A DNA stretch of 64,000 nucleotides, taken from Helopsaltes ochotensis. Its lineage: Eukaryota; Chordata; Aves; Passeriformes; Locustellidae. Below the pieces are notes generated by a model. It was not told the DNA's origin. It did no database searches and was given only the letters and a program-made list of their open reading frames with translations. A program made the translations under genes and the position numbers. Location of the stretch: contig VXBM01001232.1 of assembly GCA_013400155.1 (NCBI GenBank), positions 62,001 through 126,000 of the forward strand. The letters are read 5' to 3'. Below are positions 26,301 through 40,199 of this stretch, piece after piece. Position 1 is the stretch's first letter; each line of letters begins with the position of its first letter.

Positions 26301-27984
26301 CTCCATCATCCCTGAGTGATGGGTACCAGGCCAGCACAGAGATGCACAGCACTCATATCCCTATTATGACATTGTCAGTGTCACAGCTGAGCGTGAGGGA
26401 CTCGGAAAATGTCACTTCAGGTATTAGAAAATGACTGTGCTTTTGCCACACTGTGGTTCCTCATCCAAAGTGCTTTTCCTCCCATCAGATCCAGCTGGAG
26501 GGGCCTCTGCCTTTGACTGTGGTATCTCTGCTCTGGGGTTTTTTACTGAAAAGTGTGACTTTAGTCACGGTGCAAGGAGCCAGGCTGACAGCCCTGGGCC
26601 ATGCAGCCACTCCAGCTACAGCACAAATGCTGAATGAGTTCCACCATGCAGGGCTTTCCTTTCCCCAGCTTTCCTTTTCTCCCTCTTCTCCAGACCACTG
26701 GCAGCACACTGCCCTGCCAGGTCCTTCACCAGCATCTCCCCTGCTTTGGAGGGGACCTGCGTTAGTGACAAGAGAGGAGCTCAGTCCCAATCAGCAGCTC
26801 CATCAGGGGTGATGTTTAAACATCTGACACATAAATGCAACCGCTTTTCCCGTCCCTGCCCAGCAGCATGTGGAATTGGGACCACTGTGGGGCTGCCTTG
26901 CACCCAGGTGGGCTCCAGAACTGATTTCTGGTGTGTGGAGACCTGAGCAGCTTGAGTGGCTCCAGTCTGTCCCAGTCTCGTGGTCTTATCCCCTCGACAG
27001 CAGGAATGGCTCCGGTCGCTCTCGGCAGTGCCCAGGGTGTCAGGGCAGTGGGCTCCCCAGCAAGCTGGCATTATACTGCCTGAAAGAGAGATCAGGAATA
27101 GGAAAGGGAGTGCAAAGAAGAGGAATGATTTATGAGGCTCCGCTTGGCCAAGCAGGGCATTCTCAGCATATTCCAAAATAATTTAGCATCATCTATTGTG
27201 CCTGCAGCGGGAGCTTGTTGCGGAAAACGAAAGAGAGCAAAAAAATCCGCCACATAAAGAAGGCAGAGAGCCCCTTGATGGGATGGTTAGAGCTTGAAGT
27301 TTCTTTTTTCCTGAGGGCTGCTGTCTCCTCTCCCCAGTTCTCTCTGTAAATCAAACTGCCAGTGTCGGATCGGCGGCTCCGTCTTTCCTGCAGCCGCTTC
27401 CCCGAGGCCTCCCGGTGCACCGAGGGGACGTAATCACCACCTAGAACAGCTTGAAGGACACGAGCGCGGGAGCCGAGAGGACGATTTGTAGTGAATAATT
27501 TAGGAGATGAATTTAAAGCTTTTGTTCTCGTCGCAAATTACCTGCGAACTGTACGGGAAGGTTTTGATCATACAAATTCATTTTGCATCGCCTCCCTCTG
27601 CCAACAGACCCACCTACCTGCTTCGCTGGGGCTTGAACCAATGCGTTTTCCCCTGCACATCGGTGTGTTTTAGGGGTGGGTTGGACCTTTAATTAACCCA
27701 TCATTTTGGTGCCTGTGGTTTTAATTACCAGCATAGGATTGCCTGTCTGAATTGTGTTGGAGATTGGAGAGAGATGTTTGTAAATAGGAATAATCTGTGA
27801 AGTTTGTTTGTGTACCGTGGGGTGTTTGCACGGCTTTCAAAATGTTTTGCTTTTAGATGGAAGGAGATGAGAAGGGCACAGGGCTGGGATCCCCAAGCAG
27901 GGATCCCCAGTGTCAGTGGGATACACTGGCTGGACACTGTGCAGTTGGGGCGGACTCCTTGTTGGAGAGGGGCTTTTTAGAAGA

Positions 27985-28260
27985 GTGTTGTAGTGACAGA
28001 ACGAGGGGGGTTGGCTTTAAGCTGTCTGAGGACAGGGTTAGATGGGATATCAGGGAGGAATTCCTCCCATGAGGGTGGGGAGGCCCTGGTACAGGGTGCC
28101 CAGAGAAGCTGTGGCTGCCCTTGCATCCCTGGAAGTGTCCAAGGCCAGGTTGGATTTGGCTTGGAGCAGCCTGGGACAGTGGGAGGTGTCCCTGCCTGTG
28201 ACATGGGGCTGGAATGAGATGATCTTTAAATCTCTTCCAACACAAACCGTTCTATGGTTC
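27985..28260 (+). mobile_element. CR1 LINE 3' fragment
   Basis: It has GGCTTTAAGCTGTCTGAGG, GAGGGTGGGGAGGCCCTGG, GGTGCCCAGAGAAGCTGTGG, CATCCCTGGAAGTGTCCAAG and ends TCTTCCAACACAAACCGTTC in sense order. It is well preserved. Confidence 0.93.
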
Positions 28261-28604
28261 CCTCTCCTCACCCTGATGTCTCTTTCACACCCTTGAGAGG
28301 CTTTTCCCTGCCTTTGTGCTTGGTGTGGACGGTTGGATCCAAAGCTCTCTACCTCCCCTCCGCTCACTGCCGAGTTTGTTTGGGACTAGGGAATTCAGCA
28401 AAGTGCATGTGAAGGAGGCTGCAGCCTGCCCAGAGACAGCCACGTGAAATGAAGTTGTATCACTCTCTGAGATCAAATTATCCTTCTCAGCTTTCAGGGA
28501 GAGGACTCCGGCAGCCCCATGCGAGAGCTCACTGCCTCCTCCTCGGCTCAGTTTATATCCTGGTCCCCCGGCAGACTGCAAATGCTCCCTCATCAGGGCC
28601 TGCT

Positions 28605-28732
28605 CTCTGTGCTAATGGCCCTCTATAAATAAGCCCCAGGAACAGCGATAGAGAACAATCATAAAAGGCAGGCGCATAAATTAAAGCCGATGTTATAATA
28701 AACTAGACAAGCCCTTCATCGAGGGTTTTATG
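28605..28732. other. Candidate conserved non-coding element
   Basis: A unique block with GCTAATGGCC, CTATAAATAAG, ATAAAAGGC, GCATAAATTAAAG and TTATAATAAAC, in contrast with the GC-rich flanks. No repeat match. Inferred from composition only. Confidence 0.35.
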
Positions 28733-30749
28733 TTTCTCCTTGAGTCGGCAGCTTTGCCAGCAGAGAATGATTTCCGTGCGCCTTGGCCCAGTCCTCTGTC
28801 TCTCTGCTCTGTAGGTGCACACGAGTGGGTGGCAGAAATAGCTGGCATCACCATGTCCCCTTTTTTTGGCATTCCGGGTATTAAAGCTGCAGGGATTTCT
28901 CGGAACGGCCCTCAGCATGTCCTTAGAGTGGCAACAAGACCGTGGATTTACTGATGGTGGCTCTGGCCACTCCTTGTGGCTATAAATGAAAGGCACTGGC
29001 CTTGGGTGGCTGGAATTCCTGGGAGCTCAGCCCTGTGCCTTCGGAGGAGGTTGGAAATCGCTGCGCTCGCCCCAGTGAGCTGCAGTCAAACCTCCTGGAG
29101 GGAGCTGCTGGTGCATAAAGCAGCAGAATCTCGGAGTGCGTGGTACCTCTGAAAGGCTGCTCCTTCCCCTTTGCCCCGGAGCCTCTCCCCGGCTGGGAAA
29201 GCACGCACTGCTGGCTGGCACGCGGGCTCCGTGCCGCGGCTCCGGAGCGCCTCGGGAGCGCCACACACACTGCGCCCAAACTCCTGCCTCTCCCGCCCAG
29301 TTCAGAGCTGTCTCTCCAAATTACATCCTGGATGACTGAAACTTGGCAGGGCGAGTGGGAGCGGCAGGCAGAGCTGCGTGATCACGGAGTACAACTTCCC
29401 TGTGCTGGAGTCGCCCGGGAGATGCAGCAAGTTGTGCCCTGGGCATGGAGTCAGTCAGGAGGGAGTCCATCTCCAGTTCTGTGATGCACCGTGGTGCTAC
29501 ACAGAGGTCTTTGGCAAAGTTCATGTCTTGGTCACCGGCTCATCTTACTTCCAAGCCCTTTTTGGACACTTTTGATCTAAGCTGATGACCCTGAAAGTAA
29601 AGTGAAAACTGCTGCTCCGGGCTCTGAGCTTGCTTGCATCCTGTCCACCCATCCTTTATGGTCTGCGCAGTGAAATCCAGAGGCAGACAGATGTGTGTTG
29701 ACAGGGAGGTGTCCCCCTGTGCCTCTTGCAGGAGACTGTGCAGACAAGGAGGTGAATTCCAGACATCCGTCTCCTCTTTTGAGGTTCAGAACAATTTGCA
29801 GGCACATTTTCAGCTCTGATTTCAGCCACATGTCCAGCTCCGTGCGAGGGGCTCCCCCCTTGCCGTGCAGAGTTACATCCAGCTGGGGCAGCTCAGACAC
29901 ACCCCCTGCGTGCTCCACCAGCTTCTTCCTCTGGAAGTTTGACAAATTTGCAGCACATCTCATGTGGGAAGGTGATGGCCAGATTGGTTATGTACTTGGT
30001 GGGGTGGGATGGATAGATGGAGAAGAAGGAGAGGAGGCAAAAAGGGAGGGATGGAGAGACAGGGTGAGCTGTAGGCTGTGCTTTCTGCTCTGTGCTTCCC
30101 TGCACGCTCTGGCCTGAGCTCCCCCTCGTGTTCAGCCGCACATATTTCTCCGTTGCTCTCGTGACTCTCCTCTCCAGTTATTGCAGGGATGTTCCATCTT
30201 TCCAGCCATGTTTCCGTTGGAGAAGCTGGAGCCCCACTGGGCACTCCACTGGCTGTCGGCTTAATTTCCCCACAACCAAGGCATCCCCCTTCTTCCCAGT
30301 GTGATTGCAGCACCTCTGGCCTTTCTGAATATTCAACCCAGAGCCAGATGCTCACTCACACAAGCTGCATCAAGAGCCAGAGATCCATAGTTTTGATTGT
30401 GACAGGAGAGGCGTGTGTGCCACAGACGTGCCCTGGAGTGTCTCGCCAGGTTCCCTCGAGGGAGAGAGGAACCGTGCTGTGCCAGTGCAGCATCACTTCC
30501 CTCCGGAGGCTGCCAGGCACTCCCTGCCACTGCCGCCACTCATCAGCCCCTCGCTGGTCTCACACAGGGTCATTTTCTGCTCCATTTCCTCCCCCGGCCT
30601 CCGGATCCCCCCTCCAAGCTCTCCGCTTTCTTCTTCATCATCCAGGCTGGGATAGAATATGACTGCAGCCACAAAGAGCTGAGATCGCAGCTGCCCTCGG
30701 GGTTTGTTTGCCCACATCACCTGTCGGATCAGGAGCCTGCGTGTCCTTG

Positions 30750-31012
30750 GAAAAATATGTATTTCGGGCCGCTGGGGTGCTAATTTGCAAGGCCCATTAC
30801 TCAAACGAAACATTAAAATGGCCGTCCATAAAGCAGAGCCTTTATCCGTGCCTCCCCCTCGGTCTGTACTCCCCGCGCCAGGTATAGGCTTCCTGTCAAG
30901 CCCAAGAGCCAAAAGCAAAGATTTATCGGAAGGTTCCTTCTCTCCGACCTGCATTTTAATTATGTCGCCGCCAGCCTGCGCCGAGAATAAACTCGGTGGC
31001 TATTGTGTTACC
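30750..31012. other. Candidate conserved non-coding element
   Basis: A unique block running from AAATATGTATTTCGGGCC through GCCCATTACTCAAACG, AACATTAAAATGGCCGTCC and AAAGATTTATCGG to GAGAATAAACTCGGTGGC. CG dinucleotides are retained in AT-rich sequence, typical of constrained DNA. Not verified. Confidence 0.35.
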
Positions 31013-34000
31013 CTCGCTCCTCGTCTCCGGATGAATGCACCGGGAGAGACGCGGGTTTGTGGTGTCCCCAGTGGGGACCCGCTCGTATTCCCACGTCCTT
31101 TCCTCCCCGCCTGCCTGCACGGATCAGCAGAGCGGCTGCCTGGCGCTGAAACACCGCTCCACACGTCAGGGAGGGAGGGCAGGATGCAGGGAACGAGTCC
31201 TGCGCATCACCGTGCCTCGGTTTCCCTTCACCTGGGAGCTCTGCCCGGCCTCCCCCAACCCGCAGCGTGTGCGGGGCGGTGAGAGCCGGTCCTGCCACGG
31301 CCACCTCGGTGCTGCAGGGACAGGAGGCACCGACCAGGGCTTGGAGCGGTGCCGGAGCCCAAATTGCTTTTTTGGAGAGCTCAATTTCACGCCGGGAGCG
31401 GAGCCGCGGCCCCGCGGGGAATTGAGGAGCCACGCTTGTCAGGGAGGAGATGCGCTGAACTTCGGAGCCGGCTTGTTTATTTTGCCTGTGTATTTATGAG
31501 CGGGGGTGTGTATAAATATTGCTCTCCCGTGCCAGACGGTGCTGGTGTCGTGCTTCGTGCGGGTGCAAAGCTTGACCTGGCACTTCCCGGCGGGAACAAT
31601 GCATATTTATTAGCGAGGCGATGGGTGGGAACAGCTCCCTGCTCGCTGGCGTGACAGACACTGGCTCAGCAGAGCCGGGGTTATTATTATTAAAATAAAT
31701 AAAAGCAAAAGCAGCTCGGCCACCGCCACATCTCCCGTGCTGACTTCATGAAGGAGCCAACTTCTCCTTCATCCTCGTGAGAGGATGCTCTTGGGAAGGT
31801 CCTGGCTGCATAGGGGTTGAGTGACTCTGTAAACTCCTGGTGCCACAGCACATCCCCTGCCTCAGTTTCCCTATTGACAGCGGTGACATATTGAAGTGAC
31901 GTAAGTCTCAGCCTGGCAGGGGAGTGTGAAATGCTCCCTTCATTAATAAGCACAAAGTGCTTTGGTATTTTTAGATGGAAGTGCCACGTATTGATATAAT
32001 ATTACTGTACCTCGTTTGACTTCTTTTTCGATTGCAAACCCCCTCTTGATCCCTGTTACCTGCAGTAACAGCTATCTGGCTATATTTTATCATCTGAATA
32101 TTTCAATTAAATTACTTTAAGGGGAAAAAAAAAAGCAGTAGCCTAGGCTGAAGTTGGAAATGATCACTGTATCACTCCAACTTCCCTCCATTCCCAGAAG
32201 GTTAATTGAAAGGCAGCCATCTTGGTGACGTTTAGACAAATGAGGATAATTATGTGTTCTCCAGCTCTTTGAGAGGTTAATTGCTTAGATGTACGAAGAC
32301 TTGAAGAACAAAGAAGGAATAAATCAGAAGCAGGACTATGATCTGATAATGTAATTTGGGATATTCACGTGCAACTCAAACAAATAAACCCCCTAATTGC
32401 ATGCAGTTGTTCGGCCCCTGGGGTTGCCGAGATCAGGCTCCTGGTTCTCAGGGACGCTCGGAGAGGGGGTACCAGCAGGACAGGTCTTCATCTGGCTGGT
32501 GCCCAGGAGCGTCTGTTGTCAGCTCAAACTGATGATGACTTCTTTATCTGGCACTGGAGATGACTCCATCTTCACGGAGCTGTCACCTGACTCCTTAGAG
32601 CCTGAAGCATCCAACCTCATCCCAGCAGAGCAGAGCAGTGGTGGGTGGAAATCAGATGGGTCAGGGAGGCACGGGAGCAGCGAGCAAAGGATTTCCTCTG
32701 GTGGGTTATTTTATTTTGCCTAATTGCTGGTGAAATTCCTGCAAATTGGCAATTATATTCCTGAGCTGATGGCTCACCCAGGTCGTTTACAGGTCTTGTG
32801 TTTGGCAGGAGAGCTTTATGGTGTTCACCATGAAATACAGCTTCGGTCTCCAGCGGCAGAATTTCCCTCTTTTTAAAGGTTATTAATTCCATCTGCAAGG
32901 ATTTTGCACCCAAGTCTTGTGGCCGCACAGTGGTGAAGGTACCTGATTTTTTTTTCCTTTTAATTCATGCTGGTGGACCAGTCTGGGCATTGGCTTGTCC
33001 ATCTTCAGCCCCTTCATCCTCTTGGGAGGGGATACAGTAGGCACTGGGAGTGACTTCCAGGTGTGAATGGAGTGAGCTGGTTTTCCCTTCAGCTTTCCCT
33101 GCCCACTGGCACTGCAGTGTGGAGCCAAAACTTTGGAATGTTGGAGCTTTTATGGAAGTCTCAGGATTGTGTGGAACATGAAGGTGTCCAGCCTGGATCA
33201 AATACTACTTCATTTCCCAGTTATGAGGGTCAGGAAAACAGTGCTTTTTTTTTTTCTTCTCTGAAAGCTTGAGGGTAAAACATCTTCATCTGGCATCTCT
33301 TCCCCCCTCCGTTCTGTCTCTGGGGAAGTTGGAATTGATTTCAAATGAGCAAATGCCTCCCCACCCCTAACGTGTGAGGAGCCCTGAGCCTCGGCCTCTG
33401 AAACACCTGCGAGAGGTTTTTCCGTCGATCTGTCTGGAATTGCAGTTTAATTCCCTGCATTTGCTCCCGTATTGTGCACTAAGATACAGCGAGTTTATCC
33501 AGCAGTCCAGCTGTTTTGAAGATAATTACTACAGAACTCAACCTGATGTAAAATAATCCTCCCGGGCAAGCAGCCAAGAGCTTGAGACTTATCCTCCAAA
33601 GACTGAAACCTCTCCATTACCCTTAAGAGCCGCAGAGATAGCGGTGGGCATCTCATGACAAATATATTTTTGGTGGTAATCAACGGCAGGATGTGAGAAG
33701 AAGTTTGCTTTCCGCCCCACTCTTGGGGAGGGTGGTGTGGCCAGAGAGACCGACCGAGAGCCTGAGGCCCACAGGTGATGGAGACATGGATGGCTTTCCT
33801 ATTAAAGGGCCCTTTTGTTTCCCCCAGGAACCCTTTTTGGGGTGACAACGCCACCCCCTCGCTGCATTGCCACCCTGTGCTGCACTGGGGTGGCTTCAGG
33901 GCAATTTCCCCTCCTTGCAAGGCACGGACAAGTGTCCAATGGTTTTGCTCCAGCTCCTTCTCTGGCGGATGTGCCTTGGTCCAGGTTTTTGTCATCCTTT

Positions 34001-34224
34001 CTGGATGCTGCTGGTGCCACTGCCACATCCTCCTGGGTTGGAAGTGTCCCCCTTACCCAGCTGAGATGGAGACGGTCACCAGTCCTGTCAGGAGGGCTGA
34101 ATCAGAGCGGTCAGAGCTCGTGTTGCTACACGCTAATTACCGCCACTTAACTGCGTGTCCAGCTGTGACAGCCAAAGTTATTCCTCTCTCGCCCTGCCTG
34201 GCCAGATGAATGAGAAAGCCTGGC

Positions 34225-34252
34225 AAAAAAAAAAAAAAAAAAAAAAAAAAAA
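34225..34252. repeat. Run of 28 A
   Basis: Uninterrupted poly(A). No retrotransposed gene sequence is recognised upstream of it. Confidence 0.95.
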
Positions 34253-36547
34253 GGAAAAAGGCAATAGCAAGGAAAAAATCCAACCCTACAACCCCAGCGC
34301 AGGCATGGAGGACTTGAGGTTCTCAACTGCTCAGCTCTGCTAGGGATGAACTCGGTGTTTTCTTTGCCGCTTTTGATTGAAGAAGGCTGGAAATCAGCCG
34401 GTTGCAGGTGCTGTATTGTGTGAGATTAGCAGTGATTTAGGCAGGGTGCAGGCGCTGATTGAGCAGGGGAATCTCCAGATTGTGCCCCTTAATCAGCACC
34501 CTTGAAGGGTGCTGCTAGCACTGGCAGGTGTCTCTCATTGGGATTTTCCCTGCTGGGATGTAGGGTGGGGCTTGGTGTAAGGGCAGGGAATTTGGCTTTC
34601 CTGGTGAGAAAACAGCTGTCTGTCCATGTTTCCTAGGACAGGTACTGATGCCTTGATGGTAAATGCTGCTGGATGGTGACTGACTTTTTTGGAGAGCAGC
34701 TGGGAAGATGTCCCGGCCTTCTTCAAACCACAGGATGGCTAAGTGACCAGGGAGAAGTTAGAAATGAGTGCCTGGCTGTGTTAGGGAGAAAGTGCAATCA
34801 TTTGGGTACCATTTTGGGCAAGGAAAGATGCTCCTCTGTACTTCTTCCAGTTTCTGTGGTTTTCCTATTCCTATTTTTCTGTGGCTGCCCCTGCTCAGAG
34901 CCTTCATTTTCATCTCTGTCTTTGGGAGATGAGGTGTGGCTACCAGCATCGACTGACTCTGATGGAAGCATTTCCGTGCCCCCTGCTCTGTAAACACTCC
35001 CATTGATTTGCTCTATCCCAAGGCCTTCCGCTTTATTTCTTTTGCTGCCACCTCATATTTCCTTATGAAGATTTCTCCTGAGCTGGTAACAGCTGTTGGC
35101 TGTTGGGGCTTAGGCTAATGCCTTCTGCCCTTCCCTACCACACGGGGGGAGCATCCCGGCACGTGGACACGGATATTGATGCAGTGTTGTGTCAGAAACG
35201 AGGGAGAGTCGGGTGGGAGCTGCAAGAAGTGTACCTGAGCACCTGCTCCCCTTCTTCTTGTCAATGGTGTTGTCAGGGTGAGGTGTGTCCTCGCAAGCTG
35301 GAAGCAAAAGCAATGAGGAGTGAAAGAAGGGCTTTGCGAACTGGAGGGAAAGCCTGGCTCGCTTTAACAGAGCTGACTGTTTCTGGATTTGCTCGATGTG
35401 CAGCATTAATTCAGAAAATCCCGTGAATGGCTTTGGGGAGAAGATGTGATCCGTCAGTGGGGGCACCGTGCAGCAGCTCACCTCGTGGGCATCCCTTCCT
35501 TCCTCAAACTACGAGTGCTTTCTAAGCCACCTGCAGCGCAGCTCTGCCTGTATCAGCTTTAGCATCACTCTGTGCCTCCTGCGGTGGTGCCCAGCTCCAC
35601 CCCTGACTCCAGGGGGCTCCGACCCCCCTCCTGGAATTGATGTCAGCTCAAGCTTGGCAGCGACCCGGCACCAGGCTCAGCCTTTGCATGCCCTGTGTTG
35701 TCACAGAGGCCACCCAAAGCCCTGCACACGCTGGATGCAGAGGAGCCAGTGTTTAGTGTGACATGGACCCCTCAGGGACCGCGTAGCGAGCATTGTCTTG
35801 ACTTCTGATGCCTCGCGCAGACGGCTCCCGCCCTCCTCATCATCTTGTTATCATTCTAATGTCTGGGAGCTGCAGTCATGGACCAAAACACCATTAAACT
35901 ATCTGAAATGGAGCAACTCGACAGCCTCTGCCCTCACAGGCTTATTATCTTTGCAGATGGATATTTTATATTTAGCAGTCGCTAATGTATCAATTTGGGC
36001 TTTGATTTTTCACGGGGAGCAGCTTCTATTCTGGTGCTTGCTGGTGGGCAAACTGCCACCACGGGGACAAACCCTCCCTGGCAAGCCCTGACTCTCTGGA
36101 GAGGACAGAAGGGTCCCATAGCCCTTGGAGGGCTTTGGGCAGGGGGTTGTTGACGGGGAACAGGTTTTCCAGTGATTCCTGGAGTGTGTTTGAACAGCAC
36201 TGGGAGCGCGTGGGGAATAGGAGCAGTAGCAGAGGGGCCAGACAATTAATTAAACTTGCAGAGAGCCCGTTTCTGTGTGGCTCTGCGGGAGGCTGAGCGG
36301 CGTATGGTGGGGAGGGAGGAATGTTGTGGAGAAAAGGAGAACTGTTTGGGCTGGCCAAGCTCTTGTACATCCCATGCTCCTTGTTTTCCCACGGAGGGGG
36401 GGGTATGGGTGTGGTGATGGATTGGGACGTGCTGAGTGGTTGGTGAAGGCTGGATGGGAGGTGGTAGTGCTGGGTGATACTGCATGGTGCATCCCGAGTG
36501 CCCTCTGTCCCCGGGGTGCTGGGGTGGTGGGGGGATGGCATGGAGCT

Positions 36548-36872
36548 NNNNNNNNNNNNNNNNNNNNNNNNNNNNNNNNNNNNNNNNNNNNNNNNNNNNN
36601 NNNNNNNNNNNNNNNNNNNNNNNNNNNNNNNNNNNNNNNNNNNNNNNNNNNNNNNNNNNNNNNNNNNNNNNNNNNNNNNNNNNNNNNNNNNNNNNNNNNN
36701 NNNNNNNNNNNNNNNNNNNNNNNNNNNNNNNNNNNNNNNNNNNNNNNNNNNNNNNNNNNNNNNNNNNNNNNNNNNNNNNNNNNNNNNNNNNNNNNNNNNN
36801 NNNNNNNNNNNNNNNNNNNNNNNNNNNNNNNNNNNNNNNNNNNNNNNNNNNNNNNNNNNNNNNNNNNNNNNN
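36548..36872. other. Assembly gap (325 N)
   Basis: A run of N inside the GGAGCTGTGCTCTC minisatellite, so probably collapsed repeat copies. Confidence 1.
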
Positions 36873-37025
36873 GGGATGGTGTGGAGCTGTGCTCTCTGTC
36901 CTTGGGGTGCTGGGATGCTGTGGGGATGGTGTGGAGCTGTGCTCTCTGTTCTCGGGGTGCTGGGATGGCCTGGAGCTGTGCTCTCTTTCCTTGGGGTGCT
37001 GGGATTCTGCGGAGCTGTGCACTCC
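36873..37025. repeat. Minisatellite, ~40-50 bp units, continuing into the assembly gap
   Basis: Units of the type TGGAGCTGTGCTCTCTGTCC followed by TTGGGGTGCTGGGAT repeat three to four times with lengths of about 40-50 bases. The left flank of the gap (about 36490-36547) ends in the same motif (GGGGTGCTGGG, GATGGCATGGAGCT), so the gap lies inside the array. Confidence 0.85.
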
Positions 37026-37842
37026 ACATCCAGCCACCAGGATGGACGGGAGAGAGGGTGCCTCAGAGAGGAGACAGAGTGCCAGTGGACAGGACCATGA
37101 TGAAAGACAAAGTGCCTCGTGCCCTCCACCCCCAGAATAAACAGCATGGATGGCAGTGAGGAAAGGTTGGGTGGCACAGTCCTGCCCTTGGGAGGAGCTG
37201 TGTGAGACCCTCTGTCACACGGCACAGGTGCCATTGTCCCTGCAGATAATGTGGCTGGTTGCATTGCTGGGAGAGGATTATAGGAGCTGCTGTGTTTTTT
37301 GATGGCCTGCTCCTCATTTGCATCTTGAACGAAGTGGGAGCACCGCCAGGTTCTGTTCTTTTGTGTTTACTTCTGAGGAAACGTGTTTATTTCCGATGAT
37401 TACAAATAAATCTCCTCTGCCTTTGCTCCAGCCACCCAGAATAAAAAACATCCGGTACCCCTTAACTGCAAAGCCGGGGTGAATATTGGAAGTGCAGGAG
37501 AAATCCCATTAGGAGCCCCCGGCAAATGTAATTAACAATTTCTTCTCAAAGACAAGGCTGTTTGTTCTGCCCCAACAGGTATTTTTGGTTGGAGGCTTCC
37601 CAGGGTGAAGCATCACCTGGTCACTGTCGAGGGGCTCCGCTCCCGATCTGGGTGAGCTATTTTAGCCGCTGAAAACTGGGTCAGCCGGCAAGTTTGCAAC
37701 TGGTTTTGGCATCTCCATTTGTCATCCTGACGAGACATGTTACCTACAGCAGAGAGAAGCAGTTTGGGGTTGAAGGGCCATAGAGGAGTTTAAAAGTAGA
37801 GCATTGTTGCTTTGAACAAGGAAACAGGAGATGTTTGAGTCC

Positions 37843-37955
37843 AAGAATCATCAAACATCCTCGGCCAGAAGGGACACACAAGGATCATTAAGTCCATGCC
37901 CTGGCTCTGCACTGGACAACCCCAAAAATCCCACCACATGTCCAAACAGGTTTGG
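37843..37955 (-). mobile_element. CR1 LINE 3' fragment
   Basis: AAGAATCATCAAACATCC, GAAGGGACACACAAGGATC and AGTCCATGCCCTGGCTCTG match an antisense CR1 subfamily tail. The extent to the right is uncertain. Confidence 0.6.
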
Positions 37956-40199
37956 ACAACAAATTTATGTTGATCCATCCCCCCAGCCTCTTGGCACAGA
38001 CAGGGACAGGTGATCTTGGCTCTTCAGTAACAAACATGTCCCCTGGATTTCTTAGGATGTACATCAACATTTTGGGGTCCCATGCATCCCATTCTTCAGA
38101 ATATTTTGCACCCATGCAGAAGGTTTTGCGAGACTTCCTGTATGCTTCCAACTCTTTGTGTGCCGTTTATCCCTCCAAATTACTGCTGGAAATCTTGTGC
38201 TGACCCTGGCCACGGTATTTCCCTCACCATGGGGGAGGCGTTGAGGGCAGGCCCAGGCTTCTCCCTCGTGTTCAGCTGAGTCAGCAGTGCAGAAAAGGTC
38301 TGTGACATGGCCAGAGAAGGCAGGGGATGAAGGTGGAGGGTGTTATGGCTCAACCCACACGTAGGAGAGGCCCTGTCAGTGTCATTGATGGGGCTGGGAG
38401 GGAGCCTGCCGTGTGGGAGCCATGTGGGGTCTCTCCTAATAGGTGCAGGAGGAGGGAGACGGGCACTGTGCACCGCCAAACAAAGAGCACATCGGCGGAG
38501 CTATCTGTATTGTTGACACTAAGCGAAATAATCCCACGGCAAACTTCACAATTAGCATTTAAGAATGAGGAATGGGGGCAATTAGAGGGGAAGCAGCGCA
38601 GCGCCGGTGCCCCCGGCTCCCACCCTCATGCATCTTCTCACGCTGCCGCGTTCAGGTTCATCGCCCTCCTCGCCGGTGGAGCACCGGGATCCCTACGGCA
38701 GCTCTCATCCCCCCGCAGGGTGAGGGGATCTGTATGGGTCTCAGGAGGTGAAGCCTTCGAGAGCCCACATGTATCATCGTGAGCACTGTGGGGGCCGGAG
38801 CTCCAGCAAAGCCCGGCATCCAAACCTCCCCAGCCGCTCTGGAGGAGAGCGGCGGTGGTTGGAGGCAGCTGGAGGGTTACAGATGGTGAAAAGTCTCTGC
38901 TCAAAGGCAATGAGAGTGAGAGTGGGATGCAGAGATGGAGGAGCTGATGGGACAGGTCACATTGCACAAAGAAGGGATGCGTGGGGGAGCTGGGATGCAG
39001 CCTGTGCTGGGGGCTGATGATATCATTCCTGAGATATTCCCCCTGCCTTGCTGATGGGCTTTCTGCAGGTGAACTGCAGAGCCAGGATAAGTTTATTTCC
39101 CTCCCATGTGACAAGCTCTTTATTGCCTTTTGTCCCTTCTGGACTCGTAAGGCAGTTTCTGGAGAGGGATACGGTGCCTTCAGGAAACTGTTAATGGGGG
39201 TTTGTCTTTGGTTTTAATTAGATCCCTTCAAGGGAAAACCTCCTGGCCTGCTTTATTATCCAGCTTTGTCAGAGCTTGTCTGCTTTATCTAAACACTTTG
39301 CAGAAGTCTCTTTACCTGTTTGCTTACTGGAGACATTATCATAATCCTGGTCAATTGGAAATGGGGAGCAAAGACGGCTCAGCAGACAAGCGAGTGCCAT
39401 CAGCTTAGCAGCTAATGGAGATCACTTTCCCAGACAGGCAAAGAAGCTGATGAGGTGCTCCTTGTGCCAGGGTATCTGTCAGCATTTTTTTGTAGTGCCA
39501 ATTGCCAGGGCATGGAAAAACTGGCGGTGGGAAGGTGAGGAATGCCATGTGCTCTGCCAGCTGATGGATGAGGCTTTTCTGCTGGTGGTGGTTCTGACAC
39601 ATTCCGAGGAGGCGCAGAAGGGCTGAATTTTTGAAGGAGCATGGTTTGTCTGGTTGTCTGTAGCTGCAGGGGAGAGTCAGCTCTGGTGGAGAGGAGCATG
39701 ATGCTGTACAAAGCCGGAGGGACTTGGTCCTGAATTAGCTGTTGAGTGGCAATGACTGAAGAGTGGGCTGGAGGGATGGGAAGCAGGAGCCTTTGCCTCT
39801 TTGCTCTTGGCATGGTTTTGTTACAGAGGTCTCCAAGTTGCTGCTGCCTGCTCATTCCAAGTGGTTTTGAGGGCAGTGCCCATCACCAGCACCACAGTCA
39901 AGGGAGGAAGGTGATGCTGTCCTTTGCCCTTCCTCCTGTGAGAGTGTCCCAGGGCATCCCTGTGTGCTTGTAGATGTGCAGCTCTGAGATGCAAATGCAA
40001 GCTGTAAATGCAGAATGAAGCACCCCAGTTCTCAGGTGTCCCGCAGCAGCCCCAGATCTCCTCGGGAAGCACATCCCACACGCGCCAGCCAGAGCTGGGC
40101 AGCAACAGCCGAACGTACTCAGCGGCGGCACGAGCGTCTCATCCCTGTCACTTCAAACCCGAGTCCTTGTGCTTCACCCCTAATGAGGGGACCCGAGAG

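Noticed and set aside
34225..34252. Processed pseudogene tail
   Set aside because: No gene-like sequence precedes the A run, and no target duplication is visible.
36026..37264. 412-codon minus-strand frame across gap 36548-36872
   Set aside because: Depends on translating N and minisatellite units.
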